DNA from: Lepiota brunneoincarnata
Lineage: Eukaryota; Basidiomycota; Agaricomycetes; Agaricales; Agaricaceae
Assembly (NCBI GenBank): GCA_023014365.1
Contig: JAEBUN010000004.1
Coordinates: 310,001 to 374,000, forward strand
Direction of reading: 5' to 3'
Length of the DNA stretch: 64,000 nucleotides
Of the stretch, positions 11,378 through 22,919 are shown piece after piece (positions within the stretch are counted from its first letter, which is position 1; each line of letters starts with the position of its first letter). The position numbers were made by a program, and so were the translations under genes. The notes under the pieces were generated by a model. The model saw only the letters and a program-made list of their open reading frames with translations, searched no databases and was not told where the DNA came from.

Positions 11378-14300
11378 ATGGATGTTTACACTACCTCCTT
11401 TGTCTACCCACGCCGGTCGCGACATATCCTATCCTCCGCCTCATCCCTCGACTTCCACCCCCATCCTCACCACAATGACTCCTACCAGCCCCACCAGCCC
11501 CCACCCCTACCAGACACCGTCGCATCCGACGCAGAAGCAATCCAGAAGCTCGCCTTCATGGCTATGCAGCTGCACGGGTGTCATGTCTCCTACTTCGTTG
11601 TTGACCATGGCAAGGGTTACAATTTCCATATTACTGGCACATATCAGCAGGTCATGTTAGCCCGCGGTCTCATCCTCAAGGAGTGCCCCATCCAGGTCAG
11701 TCGCATGTTAGCTCCTGTCCTGCTCTGTCCGCTTACATCGCCTGCCCTTCCAGCATCGGTCAGCAATAAAAGTTACTCGCTCAGAGATTCTCGACTCCCC
11801 CTTTTCCAAGCCAACGCTCAAACCAGAAGTCCGTCGTCGGCTTGACGATATTGCCTCTGAGACCCTTGCCCATATCGCTGTTGTCAATAGCCCCCTTTCT
11901 CTCTCAAATCGCACCCCGCCCGATGGCATCAGCAGCAGCGCCGGCTGGTCTGGCCTCGAGACGGAACGTGTCTGTGAATTGGTTGTTACGGGCACAGAGG
12001 ACTCGGTGGATCTCGCCCGTGTCCGTCTACTGGTCATGTTGGATGAGCTTGTGCGTGTCTCCTGTCTCTGGCCACTCTCCCCCCCTAAACCTCGATCAGA
12101 GCGGCCTTCATGCAGAGGTTTGCGAAATAGACCATAAAATGCACCCTATCGTTGCTGGCAAGAAGCGACATGTTATTCAGACTATTCAAGAAGAAACTGC
12201 TACGAATATCTACTTTCCTTCTCCCCTACAGGGCGTTTTTGGAAGTGATGCTACAGGCACAACACCAGGAGGACGTAACAACAGTACTGTCTGGATCACT
12301 GGAGAGTTTTTCGGTGTACAGCGTGCACGGGATATGTTATACCAGGTCTCTTTGAACAAAGTGCGTGATATTGCTCCCAACATTCACACTTAATCTTAAC
12401 CCCACACGTAGCGTAGCAACCTCGTTTCGAAAGACACCGCAATTCTTCCCCGCAAGTTGGATTGGATGGTTACCGATCGCGCTGACGATCTTAGGGGTAT
12501 CATGAGCGACAACTCGACATTCATCCAATTCCCTGCCCTCGGAAGCTCCACCAGTCTAATTACTGTCTTTGGTGACTCGAAAGTCAACGTTCAGCGCACC
12601 ATTAGGTCTATTATGCAGCTTGTATGTCGTCCTCTTGTCCTTTAGGGCCACTATCACTGATCTCTTTGTTAGGCATGTCAGCACTATGTCGGATCCTTCT
12701 GGCTGCTGCCCGTGCAATTCAACGCACTCCTTCCTCCTGCTACCCTCAATCCATCTACCGTCACTACTCTCCTTAATCAGATATCTGTCGCGACTGGTGC
12801 GGAAGTTGTATTCAAAAGCATGTGTTTCGAGTTGCACGGGTTAGAGCACGAAGTGCGTGCAGCTGTTAACATGATATTAGACTTAGAGATCGTCAAGGTA
12901 CATTTATTTCTCATATGAAAGCAATCTCTGAATTTGCGCCCAGGCTTTTCACCACGAGATTCGCTTCCAGATTGAACTGGCCAACGAGCACCGGGAGTTT
13001 ATCAGCGGAAAGAAGAACGGAAAGATTAACAAAATTATGCAGACCACCAACGTCAAGATCAAATTTGAAACCTTCAACGACCACAATTTCTTGATCGATA
13101 TATCTGGCCCCGACAACTCCGTCCTCCAGGGACTATCTCTCCTTCAGGAGGAACTGCCTGCTGAAATATCATTCCATGTTCCGGAAGCATACCATAAGCG
13201 TATCATCGGTGTTGGTGGCCGGAGCATTCAGCGAATCATGAAGAAATACGGAGTCTACGTCAAATTTTCAAATGCGGAAGAATTTGCAGCCTTGGGTGGG
13301 TATAACGACAATGACGACAACGTCGTGGCCCGGACGCCCGCCAAAAACGCGATTAACCTCGAAAATCTGAAGCAGTCGGTGATGGAGCTAGTTAACCCTA
13401 AGGTTCGTGGTATTGCACCTAGGCAAACTGCCCATTTAACTCCGGAGCTAGGACAAAGACTTCGTCAACGAAACTGTGTCTATCCCTCGAAGATATCACC
13501 GTACCTTGTTGGGAGAGAAAAGTATCTTTATACATGATATTGAGACAAAGACCAACTCCCGCGTACGATTCCCTGACAAAGAAACGGCCTCAGACGTGGT
13601 CACTATTTACGGTCCGGAGAGTCAAGTGCAAATTGCAGCAGCTATGTTGTTGGTAAGTGCCCACCTGATCAACATGTTGGACAAGATGGTTGATGGTCTA
13701 AAATAGGACCATGTGCCCTTCGAGGCAGATATGGCTGTACCTCCGAATACCGATCTCCCCCGACTGTGCACTACTCCAGAGTTCATCAACCTTGTTGAGC
13801 GTATAAAACGCGAGCTCCAAGTGACCGTCTCTCCCAACTTCAAGCAGCCTCTACCATCCAACGGTACATCTGGCACGGAGATTCCCACTGATTATTCGTT
13901 CAAATTCAGGTGCCAACGTAGCAACAGTGATTTCCTCATCACCGCGCGGGAAATGCTGGAACAATTTCTGATGGGCCACAATATTCACGTTTACCCATCA
14001 CCGACATCTCAGGTCCACAAACGCGGCGACTCCTTCGCAGAGGCATTCCCCCATTTTGACAGCAAAGTTCTCTCGACGGCCAGGACTCGTGGTCATGGTA
14101 GGTGCATTATTTCTCAATTGAAACTCAGCATAACGTGTATATTCTACAGTTTATGCAGAATCCATGGACATTGCTAGCAGATCCGAGTTGATTGGTGATA
14201 GGAGGCTAAGGCTTGCGAATTCGTCCCCTGACGTCAAGGCTTTGTTCAATTCCCCTGCTTATATCTACAACCTGGAGGAACATGACTCTCCAGAAACGAA

Positions 14301-14905
14301 CTATCTCCCTTCAGGACCTAGTGGCGCTTCTATGGATTATTGGACACCCTTGGCACCCATCGTGAGCAAACTCTGCCTGTGCGGCCCTAAGGCTTACCTG
14401 ATCACACTCTTCTCGACAGGGTTCTGGAATACCCAACCGCACAAGGCATACTTCTGAGGATGCCCTTAAACGTGGTTCTGATTCCCTTCTCGAGGCCAAG
14501 CTCAAAGACCAGCTCATCAAACCGCGCTCCCTCCAAAATCGTGCACAATCACTCGACCTCACCTATTCACTCTCAAGAATTACCGAATCAAGTCCGAATA
14601 TGATGCCACCAGATTCACCTACCACTTCTACAACAGGCTGTGATACAGGAGGCAACTCGAGTCCCATCTCTGTGACTGCACCGTCATTCCCGAGCGTTTA
14701 CGGCCCTCCCATAACGGCTGGTTCCTCTGCACCGACCGCCCCCGGCGGAGTTGGTGCTCCTGCTGGTACTGCCGCCAGTCGAATGTCCACTGTTGGAACA
14801 TCGATCGGGTCGTCCGGTCCCTCCGCTCCGGGGGGTCATCAGAGGTCTGGTCGAACGCCAGACAATGAGGATGTCACGAAGATGTTGTCTAACTTGGGAT
14901 TGTAA
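11378..14905 (+). CDS. Multi-KH-domain RNA-binding protein (vigilin/Bicaudal-C-like)
   Basis: Ten exons (11378-11695, 11754-12050, 12100-12360, 12412-12621, 12673-12897, 12944-13402, 13452-13652, 13707-14097, 14150-14361, 14420-14905) encode 1019 residues. Several KH modules are visible by their GXXG loops and flanking helices: IVAGKKRHVIQTIQ near 12150, FISGKKNGKINKIM near 13000, IIGVGGRSIQRIMKKYG near 13200 and LLGEKSIFIHDIE near 13510. More degenerate copies lie in exons 1-2 and 4-5. The N-terminus is His/Pro-rich. The last 160 residues are Ser/Thr/Pro/Gly-rich and probably disordered. Such proteins bind mRNA through tandem KH units and influence stability, transport or translation. The orthologue group is not certain; fungal Khd4-like and Scp160-like proteins are the nearest comparisons I can name. 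Confidence 0.85.
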
Positions 14906-15466
14906 ATTAGTGTCATCACTCTTATTGCTGCTTATTATCTCAGACTGCTGTTAATGTTGGTATTGCCTGCCGCGGGTCGCTCACATGGACGTTTTTAGCT
15001 ATCTACTTTCTGCTCTTCCACTGCCTGATGATTGCCTGTGTTTCTCATAGGGTTCTTAATCGAATGGGCCATATATATTTTTCCCCCTCTCCTTAAATTT
15101 ATCCCATCCCTAATTATCAGGTTGCGATTGACTAGCTCCTTTTCCCTTGTCATTTGCGTATATCTTGCTCTTCTAATGATCTCCAAAGATGTACACATCT
15201 GCTTTCCCTCCTTCGTGCCAATATCCATATCCCCTTTTTTTCATGCTATCGTCATTCATATTTTCCTGGTACCCCTCAATCTCTCCTGTATACTATCCTC
15301 TACCCTTGGCCCTTATGGTAGCTCCTCGCAGGTCGATTCCCTGGTGTATTTATCATTAATACAATGTGTCGTTCTCATTCCCGGGTGTACCCGATATTAG
15401 CGAAATGGAACAGCCAGGTGGTGTCGCGGGTTTTACTCCAAACCACGAAGGCTATCGGATACCGCA
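14906..15466. other. Convergent 3' intergenic region, pyrimidine-rich
   Basis: This 561-bp stretch separates the stops of the KH protein (+) and V-ATPase subunit C (-). It is rich in T and C, contains several TTTCCC/TTTTC runs, and shows no credible open frame. It most likely holds the two 3' untranslated regions. Confidence 0.6.
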
Positions 15467-17066
15467 TTACAAAATCCAAGGAATCTCAAACACTACAAAG
15501 TCGAAGAATTCCTGGTCCATAAGGGCAGAATATTCCCCAATGTACTCCTCGTTGGCTCCTTGCTTCTTCTTGTTTTGGTTCGGATTGGAACGCGGCCGAA
15601 GATATGTGAATTGGGTCTGGAGGAGATTGAAGGTCTTCTTTGCGGATTTGGGTTCAGGCTAATTTCGGACGTTATTCGATTCAGAATCCTATGCGGAAAG
15701 GGCAGCAGTACCTTGATGATGAGACCTATATAACTTGCTGGAAGGCCGTAACGAAGGACACTCTCGATGAACAGGCGAATGACTTTAAGGTGTACCAGGA
15801 TTTGGAACGCTTCAGAAAAGTTAGTTCGCGAGATACGGAGGAGTTCCGTCTGAAACTATATCAGGAATATGGTACTCGGAGGCTGGTATATGTATTTACC
15901 CAAAGTTCTTTCTCCGTCGTGTTCGCAGTCTCTAGTTCCTCTCGTTGCTTTCGGACTTCTTCTTCGGAATAGACGAAGTCCCGAACGACGAACCTTCAAA
16001 CTCTAGATTAGAACAAGGAAGCTTGACAACGAACCATGTGCCCCAACTTGTTATCCCGACAATTCTGGACGAAGTCGTCATGGACGCGTTTAAAGATGAC
16101 AACACTGAAAAGGAAGAACTCGTCGTCGGAGGTAATCTGTCTGGGATGTATAAGTAAGGATAGTGAATCACGGACGACAAGGTACGTTACGTTGATGATC
16201 TAGGAACAACCATCTGTGCCAATCGTTCATATTTCGTGTTCCAATGCTTGACCAGAGTTCTTGCGATATTGAGTAAATTGCGGGGAACCGAGAATGTCAT
16301 ACTCACTTCGGAACAGCGACCAGTAGCGTTTCCAGATATTCTGAGTCTTGAACAAAGTTGTCTGCTGACACAAGATCGGCTAGCGCGCGTACTGAAAGAT
16401 TGCCACTGATTATCGGTTGAATGGAATACCATAGGCAGGCAGGCAAAGATACGGATTACATACGTCTGTTTCCGCTGCATCTGTGCCAATGAGCCTTTTA
16501 CAAGATTGTAGTTGTTCAATTTGGTTTTCATCGTATTGTCGATGGAGGTTGTTTCCTAGGTCATCTCCAGATATGAGTATCGAAGCTCCAAGGCCGCATA
16601 TATGATAACATACCCTGTTGAGCATATCGACTAGATCACGTAAATTCTTCTGCACACTGTAACGACCCTCGTTCCACCTCCAGCTACTCAACAAATATCC
16701 GTCCACACTCTGCTCGTCTACCAATATATGCTGTGACAATTTCACTGGATCGTTGTTGAGCAAGTTTCGAAGGGTGTCAACGGTCTTTGCGACGGTCGCC
16801 GTAAAGTATGCTTCTTGCTTCGGGAGATCCTCAGACAGGTCTATCAGAGAGTCAAGTGTCCCTGTCTACCGAGTTCCGAGTGAGTCGCATGCCCCGGATG
16901 ATAACTCGATCCCCCTGACCTTGAATGACGGAATACCGAGTTGCGCAATATTCTTTGGGGGAAGTTTGGTCTGGGATATCAGTTTCGGAGAAAGCTCCTG
17001 CAGAAGACCCTCAGAATCACCATCCTGTGGAACAGATATGAGCCAAGTGCACTGCTCTGAAGGCAT
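15467..17066 (-). CDS. VMA5: V-type proton ATPase subunit C (Vma5)
   Basis: Nine exons: 17066-16920, 16865-16614, 16555-16464, 16405-16307, 16259-16191, 16140-16048, 15993-15900, 15855-15712, 15658-15467. Sum 1182 nt, 393 residues, the usual size. The start gives the family N-terminus [20 protein letters not shown]. Other signatures are [60 protein letters not shown] and the C-terminal [10 protein letters not shown]. Subunit C belongs to the peripheral stalk that couples the cytosolic V1 and membrane Vo sectors, and it is released during reversible disassembly. It shares a 112-bp divergent promoter with the sulfurtransferase. Confidence 0.93.
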
Positions 17067-17178
17067 TGCGTTTAGGTGTATGAAAGGCGGAGAATCCAAA
17101 TGAGGCAAGCGTGATTTGTCTTTATTTGCCCTCGAGTGTCCTACTTTCATGCTTGGAAACAACAGTAACATAGCCCGG

Positions 17179-18407
17179 ATGTTTCGCAGCAGGACATCCC
17201 TGAGCTTATTATCAAATATCCCTCGCAGATGGTCGTCTGCGTCCAGCACAGAAGTCCCTTTGCTGCTGTCACCAAAAGAGGTTCACGAACTTTCCAAGTC
17301 CTCTCATGTAGCACTGTTGGACGCGTCCTGGTTCATGCCCAACTCTCCGCGCAACGCAAAGGCTGAATTTCTCAGCAAGAGGATTCCCGGCGCGCAGTTT
17401 CTGGACCTCGATCAAGTCGCAAGTCCGCACGAACTGGGTCTTAAGCACATGATGCCCCCGCCACCCATTTTTGCTGAGGCTTGTGGTAAGCAGCTTGCTC
17501 ACTGTCAGGATGCACCTTCAACCGAAATTTACATTGCTGCTCCCCAGAAAAATTGGGCATTCACCCTTCGTCTCACGTTGTGGTCTATGATACTCATGGA
17601 GTCTTTTCCTCCCCACGGGCTCTCTTCATGTTCCGGGCCTTTGGACACCAGAAATCGAGTATCATCAATGGCGGTCTCCCACACTGGTTAAGCGAGGGCT
17701 ATCCGCAAGAAACGTCCCGCCCACGGAATCCCGGCGTCACAACGTACGCCGAACCCAAACTCGACCAGGCTGTAATTCGAAGTCAGTTCGAGTTGTCCCA
17801 GATACGAGCGAGTTCTCACTGCTTGACGAACAGCTTATGAACAAATGGTCTCTAACTCTTCACTTCACCCGATGAGAGAATCTCTTGCAGAAATTGTATT
17901 AGATGCTCGATCAAAGGGGAGGTAAGAATTTCATTTAGCACAATTCTCGCATTCATGATCTTTTTTTTAACACTACGGACTTTCCCTAGGTACACTGGCG
18001 CCGACCCCGAACCTCGCCCAGGTCTTCCTTCAGGCCATATACCCAACTCCTTTTCTCTTCCCTTCAACACCTTCCTCCAGAAATGCTCCAGCAGTGTTGA
18101 TGGCTCGGAATATACCATGTTCTTGCCTCGCGACGGCCTCAGAGAAGCACTTGAGGCGGCCGTCGGCCAGGAACAGACACAGCTTATCATCCACGGCAAG
18201 AAACCTATCATTACCACTTGCGGCAGTGGAATGACAGCCGGGGTCCTCTGGTTGGGCCTGAGACTTCTAGGCGTCAAGAATATTGCCCTTTACGACGAGG
18301 TACGCGAAATCCATTTAATTAGTTACATGCAATCGTATTGAATACATACTTCCAAGTCCTGGACAGGATATGCTATGCGACCATCTAGCAAAATTACCAA
18401 GACATAA
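17179..18407 (+). CDS. TUM1: Thiosulfate/3-mercaptopyruvate sulfurtransferase (tandem rhodanese)
   Basis: Exons 17179-17485, 17548-17781, 17834-17921, 17990-18299, 18357-18407 give 329 residues. An alternative in-frame ATG at 17149 would add ten residues. The N-terminus (MFRSRTSLSLL...PRRWSS) looks like a mitochondrial targeting sequence. The inactive N-terminal rhodanese half includes LLDASWFMP and RIPGAQFLDLD. The catalytic half carries RPGLPSGHIPNS and the active-site loop CGSGMTAG with the persulfide cysteine. The CGSG type of loop is typical of mercaptopyruvate sulfurtransferases. The terminal SWTGYAMR motif is also characteristic. In yeast Tum1 feeds sulfur to tRNA thiolation and molybdenum-cofactor-type pathways. 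Confidence 0.92.
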
Positions 18408-18535
18408 ATGCTATATTACTGGATGATGTGCACCAATTTAGACAGGATGCCTCGATTGTGGTATATTACACTGCTGAACCCATCTGTTTCCAGACATAAC
18501 TTTCCTCCTTACAAGCCAGGTGCACCTATCAAAGG

Positions 18536-19114
18536 TTACCTCCTCGCCAGCACCGTCATAAGTCCGTCGATCCCTTGAGCATCTTCAATCCTGGCAACTC
18601 TCTGAGGGTCTGTTCCCGAAGCCTCTGCGATTATAGCAGAGTACAATATCTACACGCCATCGTCAGAAAGCTAGAGAGGAGCTTGCAGGCCCTGAGAGGC
18701 GCACCCGTACTCTGAACCCCTCGCGGTATCGAATTTTGGGCTTGGCTATGGTATAATGCCACCTACAACAACACGTCAGTCCCATAAAACCGACGGATAT
18801 TTAGCACAAGGAAGCTACCTCTCGTCCAGCAATACATTACCGCCACTGTGGTTAGCCAGCTCGAGCAGCGACTTGCGGGACAGCTGAAGCAGTCTCGCAG
18901 CATTGACCCCTCCCCTGCAATAGAACGTATCTTGACGAGATGCCCGAGGACCGTAGCGGCGGATCCGCATGTTTGGAGAACATTCCCAATAAGGAGGGGG
19001 GACGTCCGGATTTGACTTGCAGTGCACTAGAGGCTTGTGGATGTAGGCGGGTTTCGTCGAGACACCAAGCCAGTGTTGGGCCGTGTCGTTTATTTGCTTT
19101 CTGAGAGCAGACAT
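18536..19114 (-). CDS. Hypothetical small protein (155 aa)
   Basis: Exons 19114-18819, 18762-18705 and 18649-18536 join in frame to 155 residues starting MSALRKQIND. I do not recognise a family. The C-terminal half is amphipathic and regular (EGFRVRILYSAIIAEASG, RIEDAQGIDGLMTVLARR), and the middle has charged and aromatic residues (YWECSPNMRIRRYG). No signal peptide or membrane segment is visible. Clean splice sites and an open frame across three exons argue that it is expressed. It converges with TUM1, whose stop lies 128 bp away. Confidence 0.55.
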
Positions 19115-19488
19115 AATAAGAAATGTAAAGTCTGGTGAGATGCATTTGGTGTATCCTGAGGAATCTTTTATAAGTCTCGGTGAACCTGAGGGCGTTAAGA
19201 GGAAGGACCCTGCTCATCACAACTTCTGTCGGAGGTCAAACTTGTTTGAAATGCTGAGCCCTCGCAAGTCCCGACCCCTGGTTGGGAAGAGTTCCCCTCG
19301 CCAAAGGATATCGTTCTCACAGCGCCTTTGGCTCATGACGGCTCTTCACACACAACAGCGTCTAGAAGCAATAAAGTAACGAGTTGGGGGATTACAAAAT
19401 ATACCTACAAGTACATATTATTTTGTAGAATAATCCCGTCTGGACCGGAGCAACACGAAAGCAATCGACTATATAGCCCTGGTTATGC
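19115..19488. other. Intergenic, presumed promoter of the 155-aa gene
   Basis: 374 bp between two minus-strand genes. Nothing with a recognisable motif or coding capacity is visible, and it is assumed to hold the promoter of the downstream gene and the 3' end of the upstream one. Confidence 0.4.
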
Positions 19489-20492
19489 CTAATGCGGCGC
19501 ATGTAGCACACCTATGAACGGTGGTGGCCGACGATGTTTGCACGGCTTTCCTGCAGTTCTCGCGGCTACATACAGAGATATATGCATGAGTCACTCTGAT
19601 TACGGCACGGCCGCACCAACTCACCTCGCCCTCTATATTGCACTTCTACGCGGCTATGCATCCCCTTCCGTAGTAGGGTGAGCTTCCACCTGGGAAATAT
19701 CAGAACCCGCATTATTAGAGCGTTCCGTACAGAGTATGCAGGATAGGAGGCGATATACCCTTCTATGAGGAGGATGTTGTAGCCTCTCTTCTCGACTTCG
19801 CGGAGCAGCTGTTGCTGTGCAAAGGTCACTGCTCTCCGCAGAGAATGACCATGATGGTGGTGGGACTTGACATCGAACACGTATGTCCCCCGAGTGTCTG
19901 CTTCGCTTATGGATAGCACATCCAGATCTTATGTGGTTCGTTAGGATAAGGACTTGAACGTTTAAACCACGAGGCGGTAGAGGGCACCCACCTTCATCTT
20001 CATAATACATGGGGACCGGCTCCACTGCTTTGCAGTCCACGACCTCCCAAGGCTGTTCCTTTCTCCGGAAACTGAGAAACATGAGGGGGGAATAGCAAGT
20101 ACTGGTAGATGGAAATTGGAAGGGAGGGGCGGGTTACATCGAGTCTGCATATTTACCCGTTCCATATATCTATTATAGGGATGGGGAGAGTAAACCCTTA
20201 GCTTTGAAACACCGCCGAGTTCAAGGGGCGCTATCGCAGCAGGAATGTATTCCCCGCAGGCCGTGCAGCCGTCAGTGCTGCGGCTGAAGCGAAATCTGAC
20301 TAACTCATACTCACGTTCGAGTGATAAGATATCCAAAATTGTGTATATTTGGCTGAGGGGCACCGAGTGTTTTGTCCCGCTCCGGTTTGATGGATTTAGT
20401 CGGTGACGAATAGTTTCGGCTTGCCAGTTGATTCTCTCAGGGCGTTGGTTTAGACTACTTAACGCCATGCTATGCTTCACGCGACGGTCCAT
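19489..20492 (-). CDS. Hypothetical protein (202 aa)
   Basis: Six exons, 20492-20315, 20196-20157, 20071-19992, 19927-19759, 19689-19625 and 19565-19489, sum to 609 nt with all phases agreeing. This model needs a 118-nt first intron; reading straight through it gives a longer first exon but breaks the next junction. The protein starts MDRRVKHSMALSSL. It has a His-rich patch (KSHHHHGHS) and a helical segment (AVTFAQQQLLREVEKRG). It ends in a basic, Pro-rich tail (KPCKHRRPPPF). I cannot assign a family. The HHHHGH patch could bind metal, which would fit the copper genes just downstream, but that is speculation. Confidence 0.5.
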
Positions 20493-20661
20493 CTTCCATG
20501 ATTGATGGTTTCGCGTGACTCAGCTGCAGAGATTGCGATGACCATGACATCTGTCGGCCGCCGGAAATGTAATGAAAGAAAAAACTTTGTTTGCGCTAGC
20601 TCGGCCCTGCGTAGCTACGCCTTGCCCAAGTTGTCTACCAAAACCAGACAAACAAGTGCCT

Positions 20662-21479
20662 CTAGAGCATCAAGGGTATCAAAACGGCAACACCAGTCAG
20701 CCCGAGCAACCCCATATCCAAGGACACCGCCGTTGCCAGAGACGCCGACTGCGTCGAGTTGGAGCATGGCACGGAACTAGTGCTAGCATCACTGGACAGC
20801 GTTAGATCGGCGCACTGGAATCGAGGGTAAATGGGCGAATCGTGTGCTCCATAGGGACTGGGTACAATACCTGATATAGGGGTCCATCCCCTCCATCGAA
20901 CAAGATCTGTTTTGTTTTATTTTCTCAGTTAAATGATCGGCGACAAGATGCCCCGGCTAGAAGTTCAGCACCTGGATAGAAACATTTTGTCCACTGGTCA
21001 GTCCCGTGGCGTTGGGAGCAGACGCTAGGTCCAATGGAATGCAGAAATTGCCCTCTCCGTTCAGTCTGAAGGGTGGCTTTACTTGAGTGAAGTTATCAAA
21101 GTTGTCCGGGTTCCGGACGGTGGACAACAAAACGGTAGCTGCAACCAGCCGTGCGATGTTAGCGGCACGGGTGGTATAATTTCAGCTGAGAAATGCAAAA
21201 TGCATACCGGACCATGTCTCATGCTCCGACACCAGGGAGAAAACGCCTCCGCTTAAAGGGAACGCGGTGCGATTGGTCGTAACATTCGTAAATCCATCTG
21301 TCGTCACCGGTGAGTGAACGCGTTCCCCATTCCAGAATAATTGTCAGCAACCGACCGCAGAAAGTTGGCTCATCGTCCTCCACAAATGGGCCACGGGGTG
21401 CCGGGAATTGTAGTCGGAAGTGCGCGTTTGCCACAGCGGCAGAAAAGAGGACGACGAATGCTGAGAGGATGACTTTCAT
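20662..21479 (-). CDS. BIM1-like (X325) secreted copper-acquisition protein, copy B
   Basis: Exons 21479-21356, 21297-21208, 21138-20972, 20906-20871, 20814-20662 give 189 residues. A signal peptide ([19 protein letters not shown]) is followed directly by His-Phe, so the mature protein would begin with the copper-binding N-terminal histidine seen in LPMO-like BIM1/X325 proteins. Family blocks visible: [48 protein letters not shown]. The C-terminus has a Ser/Thr-rich spacer and a hydrophobic tail ([16 protein letters not shown]), typical of a GPI-anchor signal. Family members such as Cryptococcus Bim1 sit on the cell surface and deliver copper together with CTR importers. It lies in tandem with copy A and a CTR gene. 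Confidence 0.88.
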
Positions 21480-21572
21480 TGTAAATTGGTAGGGATTCAA
21501 CAGTACTACTGGCGAGACTGCAACTAGTGCATGTTCTTATATGGCCAGCTGCTTTGTGCTGTGTAATAAGAG

Positions 21573-21583
21573 AAAAAGTTTTT
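21573..21583. promoter_or_regulatory. AAAAAGTTTTT element upstream of BIM1-like copy B
   Basis: The 11-mer, inside a 13-bp near-palindrome GAAAAAGTTTTTC, lies 94 bp upstream of the copy B start. Equivalent elements precede copy A and the CTR gene, which suggests a common transcription factor site. Binding is inferred from position and repetition only. Confidence 0.45.
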
Positions 21584-21828
21584 CTAGGCCATAGGTAAAG
21601 TCTATTCTGGTTTTGATGACACATGTGAGACCGTAACCAAAGCGAAGCGAGTAGCCGAGGCCTAGAAGACTTTCCCCACAGAGCCGATGACCTTCCAAGG
21701 CCCACGAACACCATTGCGTGCGAAAACGAAGATATGGTATACAACACAAGGCAAGCATCTTGCCAGGGTCCTGTAACATTATCCCTAAATATCATCATTG
21801 CCAAAGTGGATATTATTTTTACCTCCGC

Positions 21829-22637
21829 TCAGAGCAAGGCCAAAGCCGGTCCGCCGAGAGCAAAGAGGAGAGCGATGTATCCAGGGGTTTGTTGAAAGAG
21901 GGCCATGCCTGCACTGGTAGCCAAAGGCGAGGCAGCAGAAGAGCTGGAATTGACATTGGCTTCTAAAGTACTGTTCGCGCAAGTAGAATTGATGTTTTCT
22001 GGGATGGTGTAGTTGCTTGACAAGGTTAGGTCGGCGCACTGGAATAGCTGAAAGTGGTAAATTCGTTTTCGTGGCAGATCAACGTGAAAGAGGTATCTTG
22101 CCTGGTAGAGCGAGCCATCGCCTCCCGAAATAACAACCTGGATGGTGACGTTTACCCCATCACGAACGTCAGTGATGTTTAGATTGTTGAGGCTCAAAGG
22201 AATGCAAAAGTTTCCGGGGTTGTCGCCTTTCGCCCAGTAGCGGGCGAATTGTTCGCCGCTACTGCTGTTGAATGCATCAAAGGTGTTTGGATTTTGTCTG
22301 GTGGAGATAAGGACCGCCGCTGGAGGTTCGTTCGAGTGAATGAAGGTCTGTAATGGAGCTGAATGGCTGACCTCTCCAATCGGGGTGGCCTTGTCTGATG
22401 GTGAAGAACCCACCCGACAGGGGGAAAGTAGATCGGTTGCTCGCTTACTTCAGTATATCCACCTAGGGTTCAAGTATCGGTGTTATTTTCCATCTTATCA
22501 ATACCCGATGCCTTACCGCAGAAAGTGACTTCTTCAGGACCTTTGAACGGGCCCCGTGGTTCCGGATAGAAGAGGCGGAAGTGGGCTTGAGCTGCACCGA
22601 TCAAGGGGGCAAGGACGACAAAGACAGTGAGGCGCAT
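21829..22637 (-). CDS. BIM1-like (X325) secreted copper-acquisition protein, copy A, one-base frameshift
   Basis: Exons 22637-22517, 22462-22372, 22319-22102 and 22038-21829. Signal peptide MRLTVFVVLAPLIGAAQA, then mature HFRLFYPEPRGPF. Further blocks: [77 protein letters not shown]. The tail is Ser/Ala-rich and ends hydrophobically (LLFALGGPALALL), fitting a GPI signal. One extra base near 22437-22445 in exon 2 shifts the frame. With it removed the exons total 639 nt (212 residues). The third intron starts with GC (GCAAGA, ends at 22039). It is 63 nt and would be translatable if retained, but copy B shows that LYQ and CADL are adjacent in the family. Copy A lacks the VTIQ/LFDGG-junction intron present in copy B. 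Confidence 0.82.
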
Positions 22638-22769
22638 TGTATGCAAGGGTGACTGAGAAGAAAGGATGGTCCCCTGGCGGTTTACCCAGTTCGCTCTGCT
22701 CTGGCCTTTATAACCATGCTGGATCGAGTCGGACACTGCTGGTATTCAGGCAAAGTAACCAAAAAAAAC

Positions 22770-22780
22770 AAAAACTTTTT
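22770..22780. promoter_or_regulatory. AAAAACTTTTT element upstream of BIM1-like copy A
   Basis: Reads AAAAAGTTTTT on the coding (minus) strand and lies 133 bp upstream of the copy A start. It is the second of three equivalent elements in the copper cluster. Confidence 0.45.
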
Positions 22781-22919
22781 CTTTACTCAGGCCGCATAGG
22801 TGCCTTCTTGCCCTCGCAATCGTAAACGGTACTCCAGGGTTGAATAAACTGACATTTGCCAAGACCATCCATGTTAAATGATGAACCAGAATGAATTGGC
22901 ACGCTGATGGAATACAACT

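Noticed and set aside
14226..14236. Second TGACGTCA palindrome
   Set aside because: It lies inside coding sequence of the KH protein and is best seen as chance.
20157..20315. Read-through of the first intron of the 202-aa gene as coding sequence
   Set aside because: It gives an open frame, but the next exon junction then fails. Splicing from 20314 to 20197 makes all six exons agree.
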